Assembly: GCA_028690665.1 (NCBI GenBank)
Contig: JAQVAV010000014.1
Coordinates: 35,946 to 99,945 of the forward strand
Length of the DNA stretch: 64,000 nt
Reading direction: 5' to 3'
DNA from: Paludibacter sp.
Lineage (GTDB): Bacteria > Bacteroidota > Bacteroidia > Bacteroidales > Paludibacteraceae
The notes beneath the pieces are model-generated. The model saw only the letters and a program-made list of their open reading frames with translations, was not told the DNA's origin and did no database searches. Of the stretch, positions 18,458 through 26,989 are shown piece after piece (the stretch's first letter is position 1; every line of letters starts with the position of its first letter). Position numbers and translations under genes: made by a program.

Positions 18458-19411
18458 TTATGGCAAATTACCGGTTGTAAATTTGTGGCATTTGTTACAT
18501 TTTGCCTGATAGGTCGCATCATTGATGTGACAATCGTTGCATGACGACCATTTTCCTTTGTGTTTGCCAGAATATATGCGTCCCCAACTGTCGTGTTGCT
18601 TGAATTTTATACCTCCATCCCAGGCTGTGATGTTGTGGCATGCATTGCATTCATAACTCTGATAAACAGTTGTATGAGCAGGATAAGTTTCGTTAGCCGG
18701 ACCCGGAGAATGGCAGGAGGAACATTGAGGAGATAGAGTTACGCTATAATCGTTGTCGTAATGGCAACTTTCACAGTCGATGTTATGTGAACCTGTCAAA
18801 GGGAAAAAGCTATGATCGAATCCTTTGCCCGTTCTTGTCCAGTCGCGTCCGGCGGCACTGTGGCAGCGGGCACAATCGGTGTCGAAGCTCATTGCAGCGT
18901 GATTTGGATTCGTCGTACTTTCATATTCGTATTGATGGCAGGCGTAGCAATCTGAGCGAATATTATCAAATCGTAGTTTCGAAGCTGTTGTATGGCAATA
19001 GCTGCATTCGGCCGTAGCATGTGCTCCCATCAAGGGAAAGCCTTTTTGACGGTGAATCTGGCGAACATTGGTTACAATCCACGAATTGGTATTGTGGCAA
19101 CGGGCACAATCGTCGCCAAGTGTCTGTTCATGAACATCGGTATGGCAGCTGACACATTCTGTTTTGGCTTCTTCAAATTTTAAAGAGCTGTGACATTTAC
19201 GGCAGTCGACCATCCTGTGCTGTCCTTTCAGTGGGAAATGCGTTTTATTGTGGTTAAATCCGTTTGGTTTAATCACATTCCAGCCGTTTGTAGTGTGACA
19301 TACCGAACATTCTGTTTTCAGTTTGTTGCCGTGAGGCGATTTTTTCGATTCGGCATTTATGCCTGCAATCAAAAAAAACAAACTTATGAAAATGAATAAC
19401 TTAAAACGCAT
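18458..19411 (-). CDS. dodecaheme c-type cytochrome
   Basis: 317 residues with a signal peptide (LFIFISLFFLIAGINA) and 12 CxxCH heme-binding motifs by count: CSVCH, CRKCH, CVSCH, CARCH, CSYCH, CYACH, CARCH, CESCH, CSSCH, CNACH, CNDCH, CNKCH. That is roughly one heme per 25 residues. Three copies of an F-x-L-x-G-x-H module (FPLKGQH, FPLMGAH, FPLTGSH) precede heme motifs, as in the larger neighbour. Nearby His residues could be distal ligands. It should be a periplasmic electron carrier matured by the CcsBA protein of the same cluster. It lies 10 bp after the 20-heme gene and 16 bp before the barrel gene. The partner and terminal acceptor are unknown. Confidence 0.9.
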   Translation of the reverse strand: MRFKLFIFISLFFLIAGINAESKKSPHGNKLKTECSVCHTTNGWNVIKPNGFNHNKTHFPLKGQHRMVDCRKCHSSLKFEEAKTECVSCHTDVHEQTLGDDCARCHNTNSWIVTNVRQIHRQKGFPLMGAHATAECSYCHTTASKLRFDNIRSDCYACHQYEYESTTNPNHAAMSFDTDCARCHSAAGRDWTRTGKGFDHSFFPLTGSHNIDCESCHYDNDYSVTLSPQCSSCHSPGPANETYPAHTTVYQSYECNACHNITAWDGGIKFKQHDSWGRIYSGKHKGKWSSCNDCHINDATYQAKCNKCHKFTTGNLP

Positions 19412-19421
19412 ATACAGGTTT

Positions 19422-21026
19422 TTATAATTTACTTAAATCCTTATGACATCTTGAACATCCAATGTTGTCGAATTTGTATTCAACATAAGTTCCTTTTTTA
19501 TTGATGACAGTTTTGTGACAAGCTTCACACTTTACACCAACATGTTGACCATCAATTTTAAAGCGGGATGTGTTATGGTCGAATTTCGAATTGTGCCAGT
19601 CGTCAACTCCGTGACAACGGGTGCAGTCCGTTTGGCCGTTTACGGCAAATTGTCCCACATGATTATCTTTGTGGCAGGCACTGCATTTCTGACTTAGTCC
19701 ATTGAATATTTGATTTTTTACACCTTTTTCATCTTTCGGATAATGGCAGGCATTGCATTTCTCTTTTGCATGAGCGCCTTCTAATTTAAATCCGGTTTTA
19801 TCGTGATCGAAAACCGGAACATCCCAGCTTTTGGTGCTATGGCAAACGGTGCAATCTTCATTAGGCATGAATTTTTCATCCATTTTATCCTTATGAACAT
19901 TGGTATGACAGTCGACGCAGCGTTCTCCGATATTGCGGAACGACCATTCTTCACCTTTATGATGACATTCGAAACAGGAAGTAGCTGCGTGAGCATTTTC
20001 AAGTTTAAATTTTGTTTTGTTATGTCTTTCGATGGTGAAGTCGCTCGGCTTAAATCCATAAACACTGTGGCAGGCATTGCAATCAGGCGATACGCCGTTT
20101 ACTGCAAATTGTTTTTTATGATAATCTTCGTGACAATCGGTACAGTGAGCGTGTTTCAACGGTGCTGTCAGGCTCGTTTTGTGGCATTCACGGCATTCGA
20201 CTAATTTATGTTTGCCGACTAATTTATAGCCGGTGCGGTCATGATCGAAAGTACTCATTCCCTTAATGTCATGGAACGAAGATTCCTGATGACATTCTTT
20301 ACAATTCTGTCCCAACCGGTTATTGTGCACATCTTTGTGGCATGCATTACAATTATCGAATTTAAGTCCGGCAAAATTTTGTACTTTTTTGCCATTAATT
20401 CCGGTTGTTTTGTGACATTCGACACAACCTACAGTCTGGTGCTTACCAAGCAGAGGAAACCGCGTTTTTTTATGGTCGAATCGTTTGGCATTTTTAAAAG
20501 TATTGAAGTTGTGGCAATCCGTACAGTTTGGTAATTTCCCCTGGTGAAAATCCAAATGACAGGTGGTGCATTGCTGATTTAAACCAAGGTAGGTCCCGGA
20601 TTTTTTCTTTAGTTTCGGGTTTTGTATAAATTCCGGTTTATGACAGGCTTTACAATCTTGTTTGGCATGTTCGCCCTGCAGTTTAAAGCCCGTTTTGGCG
20701 TGGTCGAATTTGTCTTTGTTGAAGCGAATAATATTAAATGTTCGCCCGTGATGCTCGTTGTGGCAGGCAGAGCAGACTTTCCCTTGCACATCGCTTGATG
20801 CGTGATAGCCTTTTCCGGCAACGATATTATCTTTTATTTCCTTATGGCAGGCCAAACATTTTTCACGCGTAACCTTACTGCCTACAGTGTGACATTGGGT
20901 ACAATTGCTGATTCCTTCAAGCTGTGCGTGAGCCTGACTTAGTTCTCCAGGAGAGATCTGAGCCGACAGCGGTACGGAAAAAGAAATCCACACGAGCGTA
21001 AAAAAGATATGTCTGAATAGTTTCAT
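19422..21026 (-). CDS. 20-heme c-type cytochrome
   Basis: 534 residues with signal peptide (FFTLVWISFSVPLSAQ) and 20 CxxCH motifs by count, spread along the whole chain. A repeated module, FDH-x2-T-x-(F/Y)-x-(L/I)-x-G-x-H followed by CxxCH, occurs about five times (for example FDHAKTGFKLQGEH, FDHDRTGYKLVGKH, FDHDKTGFKLEGAH). A looser version (HNKTKFKLENAH) adds another. The His residues of the module are plausible distal heme ligands, giving bis-His c hemes. The protein should be periplasmic and wire-like. It sits between the flavoprotein and the 12-heme cytochrome with short gaps, so it is co-transcribed. It resembles no named family I can assign with confidence beyond the broad cytochrome c3/c7 type. 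Confidence 0.9.
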   Translation of the reverse strand: MKLFRHIFFTLVWISFSVPLSAQISPGELSQAHAQLEGISNCTQCHTVGSKVTREKCLACHKEIKDNIVAGKGYHASSDVQGKVCSACHNEHHGRTFNIIRFNKDKFDHAKTGFKLQGEHAKQDCKACHKPEFIQNPKLKKKSGTYLGLNQQCTTCHLDFHQGKLPNCTDCHNFNTFKNAKRFDHKKTRFPLLGKHQTVGCVECHKTTGINGKKVQNFAGLKFDNCNACHKDVHNNRLGQNCKECHQESSFHDIKGMSTFDHDRTGYKLVGKHKLVECRECHKTSLTAPLKHAHCTDCHEDYHKKQFAVNGVSPDCNACHSVYGFKPSDFTIERHNKTKFKLENAHAATSCFECHHKGEEWSFRNIGERCVDCHTNVHKDKMDEKFMPNEDCTVCHSTKSWDVPVFDHDKTGFKLEGAHAKEKCNACHYPKDEKGVKNQIFNGLSQKCSACHKDNHVGQFAVNGQTDCTRCHGVDDWHNSKFDHNTSRFKIDGQHVGVKCEACHKTVINKKGTYVEYKFDNIGCSRCHKDLSKL

Positions 21027-21061
21027 CGGAAAAATATCATGTTTTTTATAAAAAGCAGTGG

Positions 21062-22399
21062 TTATTCGTCGTGTTTCAAAACAACCTCACCTTTTTTTGT
21101 ATTCATTTGAATGCCTGATTTTCGTAAAAACTCTGTCGGAAGTTCTCCTCCGGCAAATATATAAACAAGGTCGTTTTCTATTGGCCGGATTTTGTCATTT
21201 TCTTTCAGATAAATACAATTTTTTTCGATTTTCGTAAGATTGGTGCTGAATTTTACATCGATCAAACCGGCTGCCATAGCCGACTGTATTAAAGCCATGT
21301 TTTTGGATTTCAGCCTACTGAACTTGTCTCCCCGATAGGAAAGCATAACTTTATTTTTATTGGCCAGCAATAAAGCCGATTCAACGGCAGAATCACCACC
21401 ACCTACGATTGTAACTTTTTTGTCATGAATTAATTCCGGGTCGAGCAGGCGGTAGGCTACGTTTTGTCCCATTTCTCCCGGAATACCAAGCTTTCGCGGA
21501 GTGCCCCGGCGCCCCAATGCTAAAAGAACTTTGCGGCTGTTATATTTTTCACCGCTTAAAGTTTCAATTTCGAAGGAACTGTTTTTTAATTTACGAATTA
21601 TCTCAACTTTCGATTTTTCTTTAATGACAATATTGTTTTTGCTGAGGACTTCATTCCACAAACTCAGCAGTTCGTCCTTGGAGGTTTCTTTTAGTTTAAT
21701 TTTACCATACAGGGGCAATTCTACCGGATGAGTCATAATTATTTTTGACCGGGGATAAGTATAAACGGTTCCACCCAAAGTATCCTGCTCCAGAGTTAAT
21801 ACTTTTAATCCTGCTTTTGTTGCCGCTAATGTTGCCGAGATGCCTGCCGGCCCTGCACCAATGACAATCAAATCATAATCGGCCTGTACCGTTTTATCTA
21901 AAGTTTTCACCAGGTTCTCAACAGCTTCGCGCCCCTGAGTCACCGCATTGCGGATAAGTCCCATGCCGCCAAGTTCTCCGGCGATAAAAATACCCTGTAC
22001 GTTGGTTTCAAAATTTGGCTGTATGTGAGGTAATTCCACACCACGTTTTTCTGTGCCGATCCATAGCGAAACAGCTTCCATAGGGCAGGCGTGGAAGCAG
22101 GCTCCGTGACCTATGCACTGCGATGCGTTGATAATGTAAGCTTTCCCGTTGCGAAGTCCGAGTATATCATGTTCCGGACAGGCTTTGATACAAGCGCCGC
22201 TACCGATACATTTGTCCGTGTCGATTACGGGGTAAAGCGAAACCGGCTCGTAAGTACCATTTTCGTGTGCAGAGATAATTTTTGTTTTCACTGTTTTGGC
22301 CTGTCTTAATTGTTTCACTATATAAGCTGCCAAAACTGCAATAACTAATAATATCGCAAATCCGTAAATTAATATTTCTTCGAAAGCTACTTCGTTCAT
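21062..22399 (-). CDS. membrane-anchored iron-sulfur flavoprotein (FAD/NAD(P) oxidoreductase)
   Basis: 445 residues from the ATG at 22399, which avoids overlap with the upstream gene. It starts with one membrane helix (about 8-28) followed by Lys/Arg, predicting a cytoplasmic body. Next is a ferredoxin-like region with CIGSGACIKACPEHD and CIGHGACFHACPMEAV. In both, the second cysteine of the usual CxxCxxCxxxCP is replaced (Ser and His). Then comes a two-dinucleotide-binding flavoprotein: FAD motif VIGAGPAGISA and NAD(P) motif IVGGGDSAVESALLLA. It resembles YpdA and thioredoxin reductase-like proteins but lacks the CxxC redox disulfide. It probably passes electrons between NAD(P)H and the adjacent membrane cytochrome b. 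The direction of flow is unknown. Confidence 0.85.
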   Translation of the reverse strand: MNEVAFEEILIYGFAILLVIAVLAAYIVKQLRQAKTVKTKIISAHENGTYEPVSLYPVIDTDKCIGSGACIKACPEHDILGLRNGKAYIINASQCIGHGACFHACPMEAVSLWIGTEKRGVELPHIQPNFETNVQGIFIAGELGGMGLIRNAVTQGREAVENLVKTLDKTVQADYDLIVIGAGPAGISATLAATKAGLKVLTLEQDTLGGTVYTYPRSKIIMTHPVELPLYGKIKLKETSKDELLSLWNEVLSKNNIVIKEKSKVEIIRKLKNSSFEIETLSGEKYNSRKVLLALGRRGTPRKLGIPGEMGQNVAYRLLDPELIHDKKVTIVGGGDSAVESALLLANKNKVMLSYRGDKFSRLKSKNMALIQSAMAAGLIDVKFSTNLTKIEKNCIYLKENDKIRPIENDLVYIFAGGELPTEFLRKSGIQMNTKKGEVVLKHDE

Positions 22400-22403
22400 A
22401 ATG

Positions 22404-23189
22404 TCAGAAAACCCATTTATAACCGAAAAACAATACAACGCTTACATGAATAACCAAAATGATCAGCATGATTAGCGCAAATGGCAAATGTAATACATGC
22501 CAGTAATTAAACAGTTTTCTCATTTTATCTAACTGGTTAATCCGTTTTTGCAGAATTCGTTCCCGGCGGATTAATTTGCGAACTTTTGAAAAGTCTCCTG
22601 CCGGAATTTTATTTTCTATAAGTTTCAGTTTTATGTTAGAAAAATTGTTTTTACCAATATTTGAAATGGTAATTCCGTATCTTTTTTGAAGATCGTTGTC
22701 CATTTCATTTTTTAGTTTTTGTAATTCATTTACAGAGAGTTCGCGACCTTCAATGGTTCGTGGAATCCGAATGTAAATAAATCGTCCGGCAACTCCGCTG
22801 ATCCATACAATGGCTAACGACCAGAAACCTACCGAAACGATGCCGCCAAATTTGAATGAAGTGTGGAAAAGAATCAGTACGGTTCCGAGTGTACACATGA
22901 AAATGTGAAATTCGAGCCAATATTTTAGTTTTCCCCATTCATAGAAAATGCGCATGCGTTTTCGCACCATATAACTGAACAGCCCTATGAGAATGAAGGC
23001 AGTTCCCGCAATTCCGAGTCCGTGGCCAACGAACCCGCTTGGTTTAAGCAAGTTATACATTGGATGCTCAAAACGCAACTCTTCGGGTAACTGGTAGTAT
23101 GTTCTTCCGATATATGTAAAAGAAATACCCGCTATCATTATAATAATGATATACAGTAGAATACTGATTCTGTGAGTTGTTTTTGTCAT
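22404..23189 (-). CDS. diheme b-type membrane cytochrome
   Basis: 261 residues with about five membrane segments (9-27, 54-75, 92-110, 117-137, 234-255) and a charged cytoplasmic loop of about 80 residues between the last two. Histidines 95 and 109 in one helix and 234 and 248 in another are each 14 apart. This is the spacing that places two b hemes between two helices in bc1-type cytochrome b and in ferric-reductase-type proteins. I infer a two-heme transmembrane electron carrier. No other domain is present. It starts the electron path next to the iron-sulfur flavoprotein, whose start lies 5 bp downstream of its stop, so the two are very likely partners. Confidence 0.75.
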   Translation of the reverse strand: MTKTTHRISILLYIIIIMIAGISFTYIGRTYYQLPEELRFEHPMYNLLKPSGFVGHGLGIAGTAFILIGLFSYMVRKRMRIFYEWGKLKYWLEFHIFMCTLGTVLILFHTSFKFGGIVSVGFWSLAIVWISGVAGRFIYIRIPRTIEGRELSVNELQKLKNEMDNDLQKRYGITISNIGKNNFSNIKLKLIENKIPAGDFSKVRKLIRRERILQKRINQLDKMRKLFNYWHVLHLPFALIMLIILVIHVSVVLFFGYKWVF

Positions 23190-23288
23190 ATTATTGATGC
23201 ACTGCTCCCGGATTGATTCAAATTTACAGGTAATAGTTTAAATACTGTTTATTTTTCAGTAAATAGTCCGTGAAAATCAGTAGATAAT

Positions 23289-26200
23289 TTATTTTGTAAT
23301 TGTTGATTTATGACCGGTGTTTTTGAGCAGTTTTATTCTTTGTTCCGAATTATAGGCTAAAAATACGACTGCAATTATTATAAGTATCAAAATATAGACC
23401 CATTTTGGAACCGGTGGCGGATTTCCCTGACCGTATGAATGCATGCCCGAAAGATAATAATTTACACCCACAAATGTCATGATTACACTGCCAAAACCTA
23501 TGAGAGAAGCTGCACTTAAAATGAATGAATTGTTCAGTTTTGGAATCATACGAAGATGCACTATAATGGCATAAACCAGTACGCTTACAAGCGCCCATGT
23601 TTCTTTGGCATCCCAGCCCCAGTAACGTCCCCACGATTCGTTGGCCCATATACCTCCAAGGAATGTTCCGATAGTCAGCAAAAATAGTCCTACGATCAAT
23701 GTCATTTCTATAATGTAGCTGATTTCCTGAATTATGCCGTTCACACGTTCCATGTTTTGGGGCTTTCGTAGCGGCATGAGACTCAGGTTAAGGAGCCCGA
23801 GGATAGCTCCCATAGCTAAAAAACCATAACTCGAAGTAATTACGGCTACATGTATAACTAACCAGTATGACTTCAACACCGGAACAAGATTCGTAATTTC
23901 CGGATTCATCCAACTCATGGCCGCTACTGAAAGTGCAATGGCTGAAAGTAAAGCCGTAACTGTAAAGGCTAAAAGAGACTTACGCGAAAATGCCAATCCG
24001 GCCAAACTGGCTGCCCAGCCGACGAAAATCATACTTTCGTAACCGTTACTCCAGGGGGCGTGACCTGAAATATACCAGCGTAACCCGAGGCCAGCACAAT
24101 AAAGTACGAACAGAAATCCCAATGGATAAATGGCCAGATTCAGTATCTTCTCAAGTTTTTGAGTCGGTTTGAATATGTAAAAAAAATGCAGGGCCAGCAG
24201 GAGCAGCCCGACAATTGCGTAAGCAATCATCAGATTGATGAATACGTTCAGTTTGTTGTAAAGAAGTTCGAGTTTAATTCTGGTGTCGGACGGAAGGTTA
24301 TTTCCGCCGTATTTTTTCTGATATTCACTGATTTTATTCAGTGTTTCGTTAGCTGGTTGCCAGTTGCCGTTACCTAAAGCGGTTTTTACTGAGGATAAAT
24401 AATTTTCAAACAAATTTTCACCGGTATTGCCGCTCCGCATTCCCTGATGCGGATTGTTTACATCGTTGCGTGTACAATGTCCGTCTGTTGTTGCCGGGAG
24501 CATGGTCGTTTCGTCAGAATCGTCGTTCATTTCCGTTCCTTCGTTGTTGCCAGAGTCTCCTGTTGCCAGCATGTCAGCCATTTCCGGATTATTTTTCAAA
24601 TCTTCCATGGTGCCGCCGGTTGCGCAAAACGGGCAAACACTGTCGTTCATATTTGAAGAGTCTCCTGATGTCCCGGAATCAGAGGTATTCCATTTCAAAT
24701 TGCTACTGTTCTTATCCGGAAAAAGCGAAAGAAAATTGTGCATGTAAATTTGAGTACAGATATTTACACGTTCATCTACATTAATAACTTCTTTATCGTA
24801 TTTGTTGCGTTGCGATTCCTGTTTGCGGTATGCCTTGTCTACCTGTTCTGCCAATTTATAATTGAAATTATTATCGAACATTTGGTTATACGAAACGTAA
24901 CCGTTAATAGCTCCCAGTTCGTTTGCCAGTCCTTCGTGTGCAACCTTAATCATGAGTTCGTTTTTCCACAGTGATGGATTAACCGACATTTCGATCAATA
25001 CCTGAGTAGCTTTCTTTCCTTTGTATGAATTATGTTTCGATATTTTACGTACCACATCCGATGCATAAGACCCGAATGGCTCCACCCGGCCCTGAATACC
25101 ATCCTGAATAAGTAAATGTTCTAACTTTTCGAAGTGGTATTGTTGTTCGTTCTGTGCAGTTATAAATCCGGTCGAAGCTAAAACTATGGCGATAATGACA
25201 GTCGTGATTTGTTTCCGTTTTTCGTGCATCTGGTTCAATTGATTCATTAATGTTCTGAACCTGCTTTTCTTGCTGAATAAGGTCAGTACCATTCCCAAAA
25301 ACATGAAAAAATATCCGATATATGAAACCAGTGTTCCCCAGTAATCATGATTTACCGAGAAAATTGTTCCCAGTTCATCTTCATCGTAGGACGACTGGAA
25401 GAAACGGTATCCTCTGTAATTCAAAATATTATTCATGTAAATACGGTAAGGCAAAACGCTTTTCATTTCATTGTCGGTGACAGTGATTTCGCTTGCATAC
25501 GATGATGGACTCATTGAACCCGGATAACGGTCGAGCTCAAATTTGCGAAGCGTAATGCTGAAAGGCAGTTCTTTTTGCATTTTACCGTAAGAAATGCTGA
25601 CTTTTGTCCCGCCAATATTACATTCCACCGGAGCCAGATCCATATTATCTGTAGCAAATATATTCACCTGCCGGCTGTTTTTTCCATCTGTAATGCTGAT
25701 AACGCAGGCATCCTGCCCGATTTCTGCCATTTCATTGCTTATAGTGTGGGCCGGGGTTAATGTCTTACTTGCTTTGGCATAATATCCTCGAATCATAAAA
25801 ACAATGCCTCCTACACGGTAAACTGTGTTTTCTTCTCCTTTACATAAAGTATGAGCCGGGATGGTAACGGCATTTTTCCGGTCGATCATCCCGGATGATG
25901 CTGTTCCGGTCTTTGAAAACGCTGTTTTTGATTTGAAGTATAATTCATTGTCGACAATAGAAAAGCTGACGTCGGCATCATTATTTTTGTCTGCAAATCC
26001 GAAGGTAATATTATTTATAGTATTGGTTTCGTCATTAAATAACGTGAAATCTGTGCTATTATCAGTTCCGTTCATAACGAAAATACCTACCGCCGGTTCT
26101 CCGTTCTGTGTTTCTTCGAGGGTTTCTATGGCTTTGGGTACAAAAAGTTTGTTTTCAATATGAATGTCCTTGTTACCGACAGGAATGTCGGCGGCAAATT

Positions 26201-26642
26201 TGTTGGATTTGCCTGCCCCGAAGTTTACCTCGTAGTTTTGATATATTGTATGAGTTCCGTCCTGAATGTCTATATGAATTGCTTTTTTGTCCATAGCTAT
26301 TGTGTTGGAAGTTTCTCCTTCGCGGATGTGCATATAGCCTTCGTAACCAAAATACCGGGTAATGGCCGAACCTAGCAAAATGCAGATAAATGCTAAATGA
26401 AACATGAGCACTGTCCATTTCTTTCGCTGGATAAGTTTGTATTTTAGAATACTGCCCGTGAGGTTAATAACGAGGAGAAAAAGCAAAACTTCAAACCATT
26501 TTGCATTGTATACAAGTTCCTGGGCCTGTGCTGTTCCCGAGTTGTTTTCAATAAAAGTAGCGTAACCAATACTTACGGCAAAGATTAAAAGCAAACATAC
26601 ACTCATAACCATTGAAAACAATAAGTCTTTGATTTTTTTCAT
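23289..26642 (-). CDS. ccsBA: fused cytochrome c biogenesis protein CcsBA (system II)
   Basis: 1117 residues, joining a ResB/CcsB-like N-terminal half (membrane segments near 8-27, 53-71, 78-95 and about 430-450) to a CcsA-like C-terminal half. The C-terminal half holds the heme-handling WWD-type motif WGRYWGWDAKETW (about 1004-1016), HAPWSNGYESM, and VIHVAVITSSYG with histidine. It exports heme and attaches it to apocytochromes outside the inner membrane. That suits the 32 CxxCH motifs encoded downstream. A low-complexity Ser/Asn/Met/acidic stretch of about 90 residues around 650-740 interrupts the periplasmic part and contains CPFC (about 670). It is the first gene of the cluster, with a promoter box 91 bp upstream. 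Confidence 0.93.
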   Translation of the reverse strand: MKKIKDLLFSMVMSVCLLLIFAVSIGYATFIENNSGTAQAQELVYNAKWFEVLLFLLVINLTGSILKYKLIQRKKWTVLMFHLAFICILLGSAITRYFGYEGYMHIREGETSNTIAMDKKAIHIDIQDGTHTIYQNYEVNFGAGKSNKFAADIPVGNKDIHIENKLFVPKAIETLEETQNGEPAVGIFVMNGTDNSTDFTLFNDETNTINNITFGFADKNNDADVSFSIVDNELYFKSKTAFSKTGTASSGMIDRKNAVTIPAHTLCKGEENTVYRVGGIVFMIRGYYAKASKTLTPAHTISNEMAEIGQDACVISITDGKNSRQVNIFATDNMDLAPVECNIGGTKVSISYGKMQKELPFSITLRKFELDRYPGSMSPSSYASEITVTDNEMKSVLPYRIYMNNILNYRGYRFFQSSYDEDELGTIFSVNHDYWGTLVSYIGYFFMFLGMVLTLFSKKSRFRTLMNQLNQMHEKRKQITTVIIAIVLASTGFITAQNEQQYHFEKLEHLLIQDGIQGRVEPFGSYASDVVRKISKHNSYKGKKATQVLIEMSVNPSLWKNELMIKVAHEGLANELGAINGYVSYNQMFDNNFNYKLAEQVDKAYRKQESQRNKYDKEVINVDERVNICTQIYMHNFLSLFPDKNSSNLKWNTSDSGTSGDSSNMNDSVCPFCATGGTMEDLKNNPEMADMLATGDSGNNEGTEMNDDSDETTMLPATTDGHCTRNDVNNPHQGMRSGNTGENLFENYLSSVKTALGNGNWQPANETLNKISEYQKKYGGNNLPSDTRIKLELLYNKLNVFINLMIAYAIVGLLLLALHFFYIFKPTQKLEKILNLAIYPLGFLFVLYCAGLGLRWYISGHAPWSNGYESMIFVGWAASLAGLAFSRKSLLAFTVTALLSAIALSVAAMSWMNPEITNLVPVLKSYWLVIHVAVITSSYGFLAMGAILGLLNLSLMPLRKPQNMERVNGIIQEISYIIEMTLIVGLFLLTIGTFLGGIWANESWGRYWGWDAKETWALVSVLVYAIIVHLRMIPKLNNSFILSAASLIGFGSVIMTFVGVNYYLSGMHSYGQGNPPPVPKWVYILILIIIAVVFLAYNSEQRIKLLKNTGHKSTITK

Positions 26643-26989
26643 TTTTCGATAAACTGATTTATGCGATGGTTTGTATCTGGGACAGTGATTTATACTGTAA
26701 TTGAACTATGATTTTTTTGTATAAAATCCAGACAAAGGTATGTGATTGTTTTCTAAAAATATTTGTGTTTGGAGTAAATTAAATGTTGTAAAGATTACAA
26801 AATTAGAAGGAATCGCTTCTCTGTAATTTGTTGATTGGTTGTAAGATGCTGTTAGTAAATTTATTATCCTATTATATTGGTAGGATGAGAATCTATATGT
26901 AAAAAAACGTATTAGGGAAAAATAACAGTTATAGAATATAGATAAAATAGATAAATAATAATTGTAATTGAAATAGTCCTGTATCTTAG
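26643..26989. other. promoter region of the cytochrome cluster
   Basis: 347 bp between the DUF5715 stop and ccsBA. It is AT-rich and holds a -7 box for the cluster (26733-26740, minus strand). A 117-residue open reading frame on the minus strand overlaps the 3' end of the DUF5715 gene; it is Tyr/Phe/Asn-rich and looks non-coding. No hairpin of terminator strength was seen. Confidence 0.5.
26733..26740 (-). promoter_or_regulatory. -7 promoter box for the cytochrome cluster
   Basis: Reads TACCTTTG on the minus strand, an exact TAnnTTTG match, 91 bp upstream of the ccsBA start. It implies one long transcript through the barrel gene, since the internal gaps are 5 to 99 bp. Confidence 0.5.

Noticed and set aside
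19803..20204. 133-residue plus-strand frame opposite the 20-heme cytochrome
   Set aside because: It is the antisense shadow of CxxCH-rich coding DNA and has no signal, motif or promoter of its own.
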